A stretch of DNA of 64,000 nt from assembly GCA_964490325.1 (NCBI GenBank), contig CAZBBX010000007.1, positions 1-64,000 on the forward strand, read 5' to 3'. The position numbers and the translations under genes were made by a program. The DNA comes from DAOPJM01 sp964490325 (GTDB lineage Bacteria > Bacillota > Clostridia > Christensenellales > CAG-138). The notes beneath the pieces are model-generated. The model ran no database searches and was not told the DNA's origin. It saw only the letters and a program-made list of their open reading frames with translations. Shown here piece after piece: positions 15,970-24,246 of the stretch; the first letter of the stretch is position 1; every line of letters starts with the position of its first letter.

Positions 15970-16797
15970 ATGTGTAAAATTCGTATTCTTGCGGGAGCAA
16001 TGAGCCTTGCTCTCCTTGCGCTCTTTAGCGGCTGTGTGGCAAAGCCCTCGCAGCCCGACGACTTGACGCCTACGATGGAGCCGACCCACGCGGTCGAGCA
16101 GCTCCCCACGCAGGCGCCCACGGCGGAGCCGACAGCGGAGCCTACGCAAGCGCCCACAACGGAGCCGACCGCTGCGCCCACCGACGCCCCCGCCTACACG
16201 ATCGTGTGCTTTACGGACGCGCCCAACGCGGCAAGCACGGTCAGCATCGACTATCCGCAGTTTGGCGGAGCGGGCATGGAAGCCCTCAACGCCCTCATCA
16301 AAGAGCGCGTGCAGGGACTGGGCTCCTTGGACGCCTCCTTGGAGGATCCAAACGCCGCTCTGACGCTCAACTATCAAACGGCGGTCACGCTGCAAAATGA
16401 ACGCTATGTGAGCGTGATCTTCTACGGGACGAGCTTTATAGAGGGCGCGGCGCACGATTTTAGCGACCTTGTTGCCGTCAACTACGACCTGCAGGCGCAA
16501 AAGGAAGTGACGCTTGCCGAGCTGTACATGATCAGCGACGCCTTCGTTGCCGCAACAGCGGCGCAGGCGGCCTATCCCTCCGCACCGCGCACCTCCTGCT
16601 CCGAGGAGGAGTTTGCCGAGCAGCTTGCCTTGCAGGAAACGCCGCTGTTCACCGCCGAAACGCTGCCCACCTTCTTTTTGAAGGCGGAGGGCGTGGTGTT
16701 CAGCCTGCCCGCCATCCACGCAACGGGCTACGACCACTTTGAGCTGCAGCTCTCCTATGACGCGCTTGCGGCCTATCGGGTCGGCGGCAACGCATAA
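15970..16797 (+). CDS. Lipoprotein with Pro/Thr repeat linker and DUF4163/RsiV-like domain
   Basis: 275 residues. Signal peptide with lipobox (FSGC, Cys about 22), a low-complexity linker built on (A/E)PT repeats (about 35-72), then a domain with VSIDYPQFGG, ALNALI and VNYDLQAQKEVTLAELY, and a tail with PAIHATGYDHFELQLSYDAL. That order resembles DUF4163 plus DUF3298 (PdaC/RsiV-type) extracellular domains. AGGATGG precedes the ATG. It is probably anchored to the outer face of the membrane; function unknown. Confidence 0.75.
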   Translation: MCKIRILAGAMSLALLALFSGCVAKPSQPDDLTPTMEPTHAVEQLPTQAPTAEPTAEPTQAPTTEPTAAPTDAPAYTIVCFTDAPNAASTVSIDYPQFGGAGMEALNALIKERVQGLGSLDASLEDPNAALTLNYQTAVTLQNERYVSVIFYGTSFIEGAAHDFSDLVAVNYDLQAQKEVTLAELYMISDAFVAATAAQAAYPSAPRTSCSEEEFAEQLALQETPLFTAETLPTFFLKAEGVVFSLPAIHATGYDHFELQLSYDALAAYRVGGNA

Positions 16798-16830
16798 CAA
16801 GGCTCCCTAAAGCATCAAAACACAAACAAA

Positions 16831-16859
16831 AACAGGCGGGAAGGTCAGTTGACCTTCCC
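16831..16859 (-). terminator. Terminator at the end of the PTS-hydrolase operon
   Basis: GGGAAGGTCA and TGACCTTCCC form a perfect 10-bp stem with a 2-base loop (16838-16859). On the minus strand it is followed by T-rich sequence; on the plus strand the tail is poor. Confidence 0.65.
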
Positions 16860-16885
16860 ACTTTGCTTATCCTTAGTTTTCGTCC

Positions 16886-17650
16886 TTAGTTTTTCCGATC
16901 CGTTCTGTACACGAGCTGCGGCATACGATCCTTGGCGGGATAGACGGCCGTTCTGCCCGGCCATGCGTTCTTCCCCTTGGAAAGCGTTTCAACCAGATCA
17001 AACGTTTCTAAAAGCTGCTCTGCGCTCTGTCGTCCCTCGCCATGACCGCACCAAGGCGTGTGATCCTGCGCAAGCGCAAGCAGCGTCCTGCCGCCGCGCA
17101 GCCATGCTTTTAGCGTCGTACAGCCCGGAAGCTGCATTCACAGGGAGGGATTGATGGCGTCTCCCGTCAAAAGCAGTCCCTCCCCCTCATCTGCAAATGC
17201 TGTGGAGGAGCGGGTATGTCCCGCCGCGGCGACCGTGCGCACGAGTCTTCCGCCAAGATCAAAGGTCTGCCCCTCTTGCAGGCACAGCGCCTGCGCCTTT
17301 GCGGGGAAGCGCTGCAGCTTCTTGCCCTTGGGCGTCATCAAGGACGCCGCAAAGCGAGAACTCAACAGGCCGTATACCCGCGCCCTGTCCGCCTTGCCGA
17401 CATAATAGCGGGGAAACTGATCCACGCCGCCCGCATGATCGCAGTGCGCGTGGGTCAAAGCGACGTCCAGCGGAAGATCGGTCAGCTTTTCGACCTCGTC
17501 CTTGAGCCTTCCTATACCAAGCCCCGTGTCGATCAAAAGCGCACGCTCGTTCCCAAGGAGCAGGTAGCAGTTCACAAGGCCGCATTCGTCCAGCCGATAG
17601 GAGCGATCCGCGATTTTTTCAATGCTGAATTCACTGTTTTGCATATGCAT
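16886..17650 (-). pseudogene. MBL-fold hydrolase interrupted by an in-frame TGA
   Basis: The first 170 codons encode a metallo-beta-lactamase-fold protein: LLIDTGLGIG near residues 34-43, the metal motif LTHAHCDHAGG near 64-74, AAGHTRSSTAF and LLTGDAINPSL. At 17138-17140 the frame has TGA, and 83 more codons continue in the same frame (QLPGCTTLKAW, then DLVETLSKG) to a normal end. Family members have Trp at this place (NPxLW), so a TGG-to-TGA change is the simplest explanation. The start (17650, or 17644 by spacing from GGAGG) overlaps the end of the upstream hydrolase gene. It is either inactive or truncated to the N-terminal catalytic part. Confidence 0.78.
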
Positions 17651-18569
17651 CTACCTCCTGCGGCAGGGTCATGTATCGACTGAGAAAAGCAAAGATCGAT
17701 GCGTAGTAACCCTCGCCGCCCCTTAGGTGCGCCGCCGCGTGCCCCGCACCCTCGACAAGCAGCAGCTGCTTATCGGTCGGACAGGCGTCATACAGCCGCT
17801 TGGAAGCCTCGCAGGGAATGTAGCGATCGGCTTTGCCGTGTACAAAAAACAGAGGCACACGGGCGTTTTGCACTGACTTTTGCGGCGTCCTCTCGTCGAA
17901 GCCACAGCCGATATGCCGCCGAAACTGCCGCTCCAACAGCCCCGTCAGCGGCCACGGCGGGAGCTTTGCAAGGAAGTGCAGCATGTAAGCAAGCTCCTCG
18001 CGTACAGCCGCGAACGAGCAGTCCGATACGATGGCGACCAGCTCGCGGGGAAGGTCTTGATCCGCCGTCATGCAGACGGCCGCGCCGCCCAAGGAGCAGC
18101 CCTGCAGCACGATCTGACCGCAGGGAAAGAGCTCTATGATCCGCTTGATCCAAAGGAGCGTGTCACGGCTCTCCCATACGCCAAAGCTCGTCCATTCGCC
18201 TTGGCTCTCGCCGCAGGCGCGGTTGGTGGGCAGCAGCAGGTTGAAGCCCCGCTGCAGGTACGCCATGCCGACCGTTGCAAAGTCCACAAAGCCCGTGGAA
18301 TTGTAGCCATGCACGCAGACGGCGGTCTTGTCCGTGGGCGTTTCGTTTCGGAACAGATAGCCCACCAGCTCCAAGCCGTCCTCCGAGCGCAGCGTCAGGC
18401 GCTCCCGCGGCAGCGCCGCCATGCGCTTTTTTGAGGCGTTGGTACTGTCGTTCAGGTCGGAAAAGCCCGGCCCCATGAGCCGTTCCGAGAAACTTGTGAT
18501 GGGCTGTCCTTCCCCGATCGGGTGTCTGCCAAAGACGCTTGAAAACAGCAGGGGACCAACAAAACACAT
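17631..18569 (-). CDS. Alpha/beta-hydrolase (serine aminopeptidase S33-like)
   Basis: 312 residues with an N-terminal hydrophobic stretch (FVGPLLFSSVF) that may be a signal anchor. Catalytic elements are visible: VHGYNSTGFVDFATVG (oxyanion side), LQGCSLGGAAV (nucleophile Ser in GCSLGG), a later VHGKADRYIP (Asp) and EGAGHAAAHL (His). It resembles membrane-associated YqkD/Bem46-type hydrolases. The ATG at 18569 follows GGAGG by eight bases; the longer frame upstream runs into the ptsI end and is Arg-rich shadow. It is followed by the MBL gene with a 20-base overlap. Confidence 0.85.
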   Translation of the reverse strand: MCFVGPLLFSSVFGRHPIGEGQPITSFSERLMGPGFSDLNDSTNASKKRMAALPRERLTLRSEDGLELVGYLFRNETPTDKTAVCVHGYNSTGFVDFATVGMAYLQRGFNLLLPTNRACGESQGEWTSFGVWESRDTLLWIKRIIELFPCGQIVLQGCSLGGAAVCMTADQDLPRELVAIVSDCSFAAVREELAYMLHFLAKLPPWPLTGLLERQFRRHIGCGFDERTPQKSVQNARVPLFFVHGKADRYIPCEASKRLYDACPTDKQLLLVEGAGHAAAHLRGGEGYYASIFAFLSRYMTLPQEVDAYAKQ

Positions 18570-18618
18570 GCCCCATACCTCCGATCCGTATACGACCGCG
18601 CAACTGTGCGCTGCGCCC

Positions 18619-20337
18619 CTACCGTGCGGGGTACGCCGCTCTTGCTTGACGGATGCGCTCCAAGACGGCCTGCTGCGTGGGAAGCTTTTGAAGCGCCGCC
18701 GCAAGCGCCGCCGCATCCGACAGATCAACATTTGCAAGCTCGCGCTTGACCGCGCCGATGCAGGCTGCGCTCATGCTGAACTTGCGAAGCCCCAGCCCCG
18801 CCAGAAACGCCGACGCCTGCGGGTCGCCCGCCAGCTCGCCGCAGACGGAAACATCCTTGCCCGCCTGTCGAAACGCTGCGATGATCTGCCCTAAGATGCG
18901 GATGCAGGCGGGGGAAAAGCTTTGGTAGTAGGGGGCGACGTCGGGCTCCATCCGATCCGCCGCGCAAAGGTACTGGCAAAGGTCGTTGGTGCCGATGGAG
19001 GCAAAATCCGCCTCCGCCGCGATCAGATCCGAAAGGAGCGCAAGGGACGGGATCTCGATCATCACACCCAGCTGCAGCCCCCGATCGAAGGGAACGCCCT
19101 CGCTTTGCAGCTCCTCCCGCACCGCCTGCGCCGCACTTTTTGCCCTGTACCAGTCGTCCATCGAGCCGACCATGGGGAACATGATGCGAAGCGTGCCGAA
19201 GGCGGAGGCGCGGTAGGCTGCGCGCAGCTGGCTGCGAAACAGGCAGGGCTCGTCAAAGCAGAGCCGCAGCGCCCTCCGTCCCAAGAAGGGATTGGCTTCC
19301 TTGGGCAGCTCCAAATAGGGCAGGGTCTTATCGCCGCCTATGTCCAGCGTGCGAAGCGTGACGGGTCTTCCGCCCATCCGCTCCAAGACCCGCTTATAGG
19401 CCGCAAACTGCGCCTGCTCATCGGGCAGCCGCTCCGCGTGCATGTACAAAAATTCCGACCGAAACAGCCCCACAAAGTCGCACGCATCCGCCGCGTCCAC
19501 ATCGGCGGGACTGCCGATGTTCAGGCCGATCTCGATGCGCTCCCCGCTCTTTAGGCGGCAGGGACGTTTTTGAAAGGAGACGGCTTCCGCCAAGGAAGCG
19601 GCTGCCGCTGCCTGCTTGGCGCCATAGCTTGCCGCGACTGCGTCCGACGGCCTTGGCAGCACCGTCCCCGCGTCCGCATCCACCACCAGCGTGTCCCCGT
19701 CCCGTATCTGCATAAGCGCGTCTGTCACGCCAAGCACCGTTGGAATGCCGTAGCTCTTGGCAAGGATGGCGGTGTGCGAGGTGACGCCCCCCGTTTCGCA
19801 GACGATGGCAAGCACCTTGGCGCGATCCAAGGTGGCGGTGTCGCCGGGTAAAAGGTCGTGGGCGATAAGGATCACGGGCTTTGGCAAGTGCGAAAGATCC
19901 TGCGCCTGTGCTCCCGCAAGAATGCGCAAAAGGCGCTTGCAAACGTCCAGAAGATCGTCGGCACGCTCGCGTATTCGCTGATTTTTGGACTTGGACAGGA
20001 TGCGTATGTAGGCGTCAAAGGCGTCTTGCACCGCCGCTTCCGCGCTTGCTTCGCGCTCGTTCACGGCCTCGCTGACCATCTCAAAGATCTCCTCGTCCTC
20101 CAAGATCTGCTGCTGCGCTTCAAAGATCTTCGCCTGCTCGGGCTGCGCCGCCATGGCGGCCGCTACAGCGCGAAGCTCGGCGGCGGCGGCAAGCTTCGCC
20201 TCTGCAAAGCGAGCAAGCTCCCCTGCCGCGTCCCCCTTTGCACGCTTTTGGCAAAGCCCCTCGGCAGGCAGCGGCCGAACCACAAAAGCAGTGCCTATGG
20301 CGATCCCGCTGCAGACGCCCATGCCCCTCATTTCCAT
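18619..20337 (-). CDS. ptsI: PTS phosphoenolpyruvate-protein phosphotransferase (enzyme I)
   Basis: 572 residues, the usual length. Order: HPr-binding helical N-domain, phospho-His domain with GGVTSHTAILAKSYGIP (His188), and the PEP-binding TIM barrel with LRTLDIGGDKTLPYL, MFPMVGS, GVMIEIPS, ASIGTNDLCQYL and VCGELAGDP (active Cys). It transfers phosphate from PEP to HPr to drive sugar PTS uptake in the cytoplasm. GGAGGAA precedes the ATG, which lies inside the end of the HAD gene (10-base overlap). Finding the general PTS genes inside a sugar-specific operon is noteworthy. Confidence 0.95.
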   Translation of the reverse strand: MEMRGMGVCSGIAIGTAFVVRPLPAEGLCQKRAKGDAAGELARFAEAKLAAAAELRAVAAAMAAQPEQAKIFEAQQQILEDEEIFEMVSEAVNEREASAEAAVQDAFDAYIRILSKSKNQRIRERADDLLDVCKRLLRILAGAQAQDLSHLPKPVILIAHDLLPGDTATLDRAKVLAIVCETGGVTSHTAILAKSYGIPTVLGVTDALMQIRDGDTLVVDADAGTVLPRPSDAVAASYGAKQAAAAASLAEAVSFQKRPCRLKSGERIEIGLNIGSPADVDAADACDFVGLFRSEFLYMHAERLPDEQAQFAAYKRVLERMGGRPVTLRTLDIGGDKTLPYLELPKEANPFLGRRALRLCFDEPCLFRSQLRAAYRASAFGTLRIMFPMVGSMDDWYRAKSAAQAVREELQSEGVPFDRGLQLGVMIEIPSLALLSDLIAAEADFASIGTNDLCQYLCAADRMEPDVAPYYQSFSPACIRILGQIIAAFRQAGKDVSVCGELAGDPQASAFLAGLGLRKFSMSAACIGAVKRELANVDLSDAAALAAALQKLPTQQAVLERIRQARAAYPAR

Positions 20338-21191
20338 GTGAATTCCTCCAATACCTGCGCCACGCCGTCCTCCGTGACGGGAGGCGCGATCCGATCCGCA
20401 AGCGCCTTAAGCTCGTCCGTGCCATTGCCCATCGCCACGAACAAGCCCACGGCGTTTCGCAAGGAACTGTCGTTGTCACTGTCGCCAAACGCAATGGCGT
20501 CGTTGGGACTCAGCTGCAGGCGCGCCATAAGGAAAGCAAGACCGCTGCCCTTGTTCACGCCCTTCTGTGTCAGCTCTATGTCCCGATTGAAGGCGGTCAC
20601 TGCCTCAAAGACGCCCTTGCTGCGCAGCTTGCCTAAAAGGACGTCCCGATCCTTGGCGCTGTTGCAGGAGACGACGAGCTTCTCCAAGGTATCCTGCGGC
20701 CTTCGCTCCAAGCAGCGCCTGCAGGAGCAAACGTGCCGCGTCTGCCGCATGAAACGGCAAAACTGCCGCAGCGCATGTTCGCGACGTCCGCCTTGAAAGG
20801 CGCGCTCCCCTGAGCCAAACAGCATGGGATACAGCCCCCGCCACTCAAAGGCGACGCAGCCCTTCGTCTGCACAGAGAAGGACACGCCAAAGGGGGAGGA
20901 GAGCTGCATCGCGGCAAAGGCGTCGCTTCGGCTTAGCGGCTCCAAATGTGGCGCCTCTAAATTGCCGCATCGTGCGACCGACGCGCCGTTGGAGGTGATC
21001 AGGTAGTCGATGCAGGGCGCAGCTGCAAGCTGCGCTGGCAGCATATGGATGCTTCTGCCCGTAACGACCGCGATCACTGCGCCGCAGTCGTGCGCCGTTG
21101 TGAGCGCCTGCATCGTTCGAGGGCGCAGCTCGCCGCGCACCAGCACCGTGCCGTCCAGATCGAAGGCGATCAGCTTGGGCGCGGACTTCAT
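20328..21191 (-). CDS. Cof-type HAD-IIB phosphatase
   Basis: 287 residues with canonical HAD motif I FDLDGTVL (both Asp present), motif II TGRS, NGASV, and a motif IV block AFGDSDNDSSL; the large middle cap is typical of the Cof/HAD-IIB group. These enzymes dephosphorylate sugar phosphates or cofactors. The gene sits between HPr and enzyme I and overlaps both (4 and 10 bases). It may limit sugar-phosphate build-up during PTS uptake, which is inference. It is unrelated to the DxGGT HADs at 2218-5232. Confidence 0.9.
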   Translation of the reverse strand: MKSAPKLIAFDLDGTVLVRGELRPRTMQALTTAHDCGAVIAVVTGRSIHMLPAQLAAAPCIDYLITSNGASVARCGNLEAPHLEPLSRSDAFAAMQLSSPFGVSFSVQTKGCVAFEWRGLYPMLFGSGERAFQGGRREHALRQFCRFMRQTRHVCSCRRCLERRPQDTLEKLVVSCNSAKDRDVLLGKLRSKGVFEAVTAFNRDIELTQKGVNKGSGLAFLMARLQLSPNDAIAFGDSDNDSSLRNAVGLFVAMGNGTDELKALADRIAPPVTEDGVAQVLEEFTWK

Positions 21192-21463
21192 TCGCCAAAG
21201 CCCGACGCGACCAGCGCGCAGAGCGCCTCCGCCGCGTCCCGCTCGTCGGGGCCGTCGGCGCAGATCTCGATATGCGTGCCCTGCCCCATGCCCTCCGCCA
21301 GCAGGCGAACGATGCTCTTGGCGTTGACCGCCTCCGCGTCCGCCTCGTCCAGATTGCGGATCGTCACGCGGGAGGCAAAGGTCTTTGCCTTAAGGACAAA
21401 GTCCGATGCGGGACGGGCATGCAGCCCCGTTTTGTTTTGGATCTCGACTGATCTTGCGTACAT
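21188..21463 (-). CDS. ptsH: HPr phosphocarrier protein
   Basis: 91 residues. The active His is residue 15 in NKTGLHARPAS, and the regulatory Ser is kept in NAKSIVRLLAEG (Ser50 here, equivalent to Ser46), so HPr kinase control and carbon-catabolite signalling are possible. It relays phosphate from enzyme I to sugar-specific EIIA/B. The ATG at 21463, preceded by AGGGGA, starts the conserved N-terminus exactly; an upstream extension is out of family. It lies 11 bases after the GH1 gene and overlaps the HAD gene by four. Confidence 0.94.
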   Translation of the reverse strand: MYARSVEIQNKTGLHARPASDFVLKAKTFASRVTIRNLDEADAEAVNAKSIVRLLAEGMGQGTHIEICADGPDERDAAEALCALVASGFGE

Positions 21464-21474
21464 CGTTCGTCCCC

Positions 21475-22947
21475 TTACTCCGCGTCGGCGCCGTTGGAGG
21501 CGATGAGCTTCTGATACCAGAAGAAGGAATCCTTCCTGCTGCGCTTGAGCGTTCCGTTGCCGTCGTTGTCCCGATCCACATAGATCATTCCGTAGCGCTT
21601 GGCCATCTCGCCTGTGGACGCGGAAACAAGGTCGATGCAGCCCCAAGGGGTGTAGCCGATCAGATCCACGCCGTCCTTGATCGCCTGCTCCATGGCAAGG
21701 ACATGCCCACGCAGATAGTCGATGCGGTAGGGGTCGTGGATGGAGCCGTCCGACTCCACCTTGTCGTCCTGCCCAAGACCGTTCTCGACCACCATCATGG
21801 GAATGCGATAGCGGTTATAGACCATGTTGAGGTAGAAGCGCAGCCCATCGGGGTCGATGCTCCAGCCCCATTTGGAAGCCTTCAGATAGGGATTGTCCGC
21901 ACCCATGGACAGGTTGCCGCTCAGCTTTGCTCCCTCGTCATGCGTTGTCACGCAGGAGGACGAGTAGTAGGAGAAGGTGAACAGATCGACCCGCCCCGCA
22001 CGAAGTTCGGCACGATCCTGCTCGGTGATGTCCAATTTGACGTGATACCGCTCCCACAGCGCGGGCGCAAAGGCGGGATACTCGCCAAAGACATGCACAT
22101 CGCCGCAGTACCAGTTGCCAAGCTCCCACTCCTGCTGAAACAGAAGCTGATCCTTGGGGTCGCAGGTCTTGGCGTAGGCGCAGGCGGCAAGCTGCATACA
22201 GCCCACCTTGTTCTCGGGGTCGATGCGATGCGCCAACGCAACGGCGCGCGCGCTTGCGACCAACTGGTGGTGCAGCATGGTGAACACGAGCTGGTACACG
22301 CTCTCGGGCAGCCCCTTTGCAAACTTTGTGACCATGGTGAGCATGTTGATCTCGTTAAAGGTGAGCCAGTACTTGACCAAGCCCTTGTATTCGCGGAAGA
22401 TGACCTCGCAGTAGCGCTCGAACAGGTCGATGAGCCTGCGGTTCGCCCAGCCGCCGTACTTCGTTTGCAGCGCCGTGGGCATGTCGTAGTGCGAGATGGT
22501 CACCAGCGGCTCGACCCCGTACTTTCTAAGCTCCGTGAACACGCTGCGATAGAACGCCAGCCCCTCCTTGTTCGGCTCCGCATCATCGCCGTTTGGAAAG
22601 ATGCGCGACCACGCGATGGACATACGGAACATCTTGAAGCCCATCTCGGCAAACAGCGCGATGTCCTCCTTGTAACGGTGGTAAAAATCGATGCCCGTAT
22701 GGTTGGGATAGTACTTGCCCTCCACCACGGCGTAATCATAGTCGGGCTGCAGCATGGACATAAACAGCATACTTGTCTTGACCTCGCCCGTAGTCTTGCT
22801 TTTGAGCGTGACGGAGCGCAGGGACTTGGACGCGCCCACAAGCGCGTAATCCGTCTGACTGGGGCCGCGCCCCCCCTCGTTCCATGCGCCCTCGCATTGG
22901 TTGGCGGCCGTTGCGCCGCCCCAGAAAAATCCCTTTGGAAAAGGCAT
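21475..22947 (-). CDS. GH1 6-phospho-beta-glucosidase
   Basis: 490 residues, family-typical. The N-terminal signature FPKGFFWGGATAANQCEGAW, the acid/base in TFNEIN (E199) and the nucleophile in VVENGLG (E389) are all present. SRKDSFFWY near the C-terminus is the phosphate-binding pattern that marks 6-phospho-glycosidases. It should cleave PTS-imported phospho-beta-glucosides (cellobiose- or arbutin-like) to glucose-6-phosphate. The ATG at 22947 has AAAGGAG upstream. It sits between the EIIC gene and HPr, fitting a complete beta-glucoside uptake-and-cleavage operon. Confidence 0.95.
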   Translation of the reverse strand: MPFPKGFFWGGATAANQCEGAWNEGGRGPSQTDYALVGASKSLRSVTLKSKTTGEVKTSMLFMSMLQPDYDYAVVEGKYYPNHTGIDFYHRYKEDIALFAEMGFKMFRMSIAWSRIFPNGDDAEPNKEGLAFYRSVFTELRKYGVEPLVTISHYDMPTALQTKYGGWANRRLIDLFERYCEVIFREYKGLVKYWLTFNEINMLTMVTKFAKGLPESVYQLVFTMLHHQLVASARAVALAHRIDPENKVGCMQLAACAYAKTCDPKDQLLFQQEWELGNWYCGDVHVFGEYPAFAPALWERYHVKLDITEQDRAELRAGRVDLFTFSYYSSSCVTTHDEGAKLSGNLSMGADNPYLKASKWGWSIDPDGLRFYLNMVYNRYRIPMMVVENGLGQDDKVESDGSIHDPYRIDYLRGHVLAMEQAIKDGVDLIGYTPWGCIDLVSASTGEMAKRYGMIYVDRDNDGNGTLKRSRKDSFFWYQKLIASNGADAE

Positions 22948-23022
22948 TCCACTTTCTCCTTTCCTGTCAGGCACGCCGCAGCGAGCTTTCGCTGCGACGC
23001 ACCGTATCGTACTGAATTGATC

Positions 23023-24246
23023 CTATGCCTGCACAGCGGGAGCTTCCGCCGCTTCCGCCTGCTCCTCGGCGGCAATGGCAGCTTCCTTGGCGCAGAGCTG
23101 CTTGTCGTAGGCCTTCATGAAGGGGTAGAACACAAGGAAGCCCACGATGATGCCGATCACGGGGATGAAGATGTTCTGCCAAGCCAGCGAACCCATGAAC
23201 TCGCCCACGCCGATGGGCATGAGGGACATGATAAGGATGTACGCAGGCTTGAAGAAGCCGATCAGATAGCCAAGCCAGACCAGCACCAGCGTGATGATCG
23301 GGGTGAGGATGTAGGGCACCGCCATGATGGGATTGTACATCACGGGGAAGCCGAAGGTGACAGGCTCGTTGATGCCGAACAGCCCCGGGATCAGGGCGAC
23401 CTTGGAAACGGACTTGAGCTGCTGCGACTTGCACCTAAGGCCGATCAGCACCGCGCCCAAGGTGTTGCCCGTGCCGCCTGCACAAGCCAGCGCCGACATG
23501 AGCAGCACCGGGTAGAACTGGGCTTCGCCGCCTGCGGCGACCGCTGCGGCGTTGGCGGTGACCGCCTGCATCAGCACGGCCATCAGCGCGATATAGGCGA
23601 CCATGGTGCCGTGGATGCCAAAGCACCACAGAAGGGTGGCAAACAGGAACACAACGATCATGCCGGGCACGCTGTTGAGCGCTGCCAGCGGGATCGAAAG
23701 AATATAGGTGATCAGCAGCGGCAGGTTCAGCGCGCCGCCCGTCAGAACGTTCAGCAGGGTGCTGATGCCTTGCCAAAGGATGATGTTAAAGAGCATGGGC
23801 ACGACCGCCGCAAAAGCGTCGGACAGGAAGGCGGGGACCACGTCCGGCATACGGATGTAGATCTTCTTCTTGACGCACAGGTTCATGATGCGCACGGACA
23901 CGATGCCGATCAAAATGGCTACGAACAGACCCGTGCCGCCAAGGTAGCTGACGTCCATGGCGCTGACGCTGCTGCCGTCGGCAAGCGCATAGCTCGTCAC
24001 GGGAGCGCAGGTGATCAGAAAGCTCGCCAAAGCGATGATGCCGCACTGCACGGCCTTCAGCCCCAAGGACTTGCCGTAGGAATACGCAATGAGGAACACC
24101 GTATACACGGACAGGATGCCTCCCGTCAGATTATACGGCATGTAGAGGATGTTGTAGATCGTGCTGCCTGTCTCGAACCAGCCAAACAGTGTGCCTACCG
24201 AAGTGATGATCTGAAAGATCGCCCCCACCAGAATGATGGCCATCAT
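23023..24246 (-). CDS. PTS lactose/cellobiose-family EIIC permease, 5' end damaged
   Basis: 407 residues from the first usable ATG (24246), with about ten membrane segments; LYMPYNLTGGILSVYT, FGIHGTMVAYIALM, GTGNTLGAVLIG and GLFGINEPVTFGFPVMYNP are EIIC hallmarks, the last holding the sugar-site Glu. Family members carry about 35 more residues before MAIILVGAIF; that part, including the start of the first helix, is missing. The upstream DNA is read by the regulator in another frame. There is no ribosome site before 24246, so expression is doubtful unless coupled. No EIIA or EIIB gene lies nearby. Confidence 0.82.
   Translation of the reverse strand: MMAIILVGAIFQIITSVGTLFGWFETGSTIYNILYMPYNLTGGILSVYTVFLIAYSYGKSLGLKAVQCGIIALASFLITCAPVTSYALADGSSVSAMDVSYLGGTGLFVAILIGIVSVRIMNLCVKKKIYIRMPDVVPAFLSDAFAAVVPMLFNIILWQGISTLLNVLTGGALNLPLLITYILSIPLAALNSVPGMIVVFLFATLLWCFGIHGTMVAYIALMAVLMQAVTANAAAVAAGGEAQFYPVLLMSALACAGGTGNTLGAVLIGLRCKSQQLKSVSKVALIPGLFGINEPVTFGFPVMYNPIMAVPYILTPIITLVLVWLGYLIGFFKPAYILIMSLMPIGVGEFMGSLAWQNIFIPVIGIIVGFLVFYPFMKAYDKQLCAKEAAIAAEEQAEAAEAPAVQA

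Noticed and set aside
16990..17010. Another AAACGTTT operator
   Set aside because: It lies inside the MBL gene with no flanking dyad match and no promoter; probably chance.
17138..17140. TGA recoded as Trp or selenocysteine
   Set aside because: TGA ends several intact genes here (for example at 37020 and 27859), and no SECIS-like stem-loop is evident after the site.
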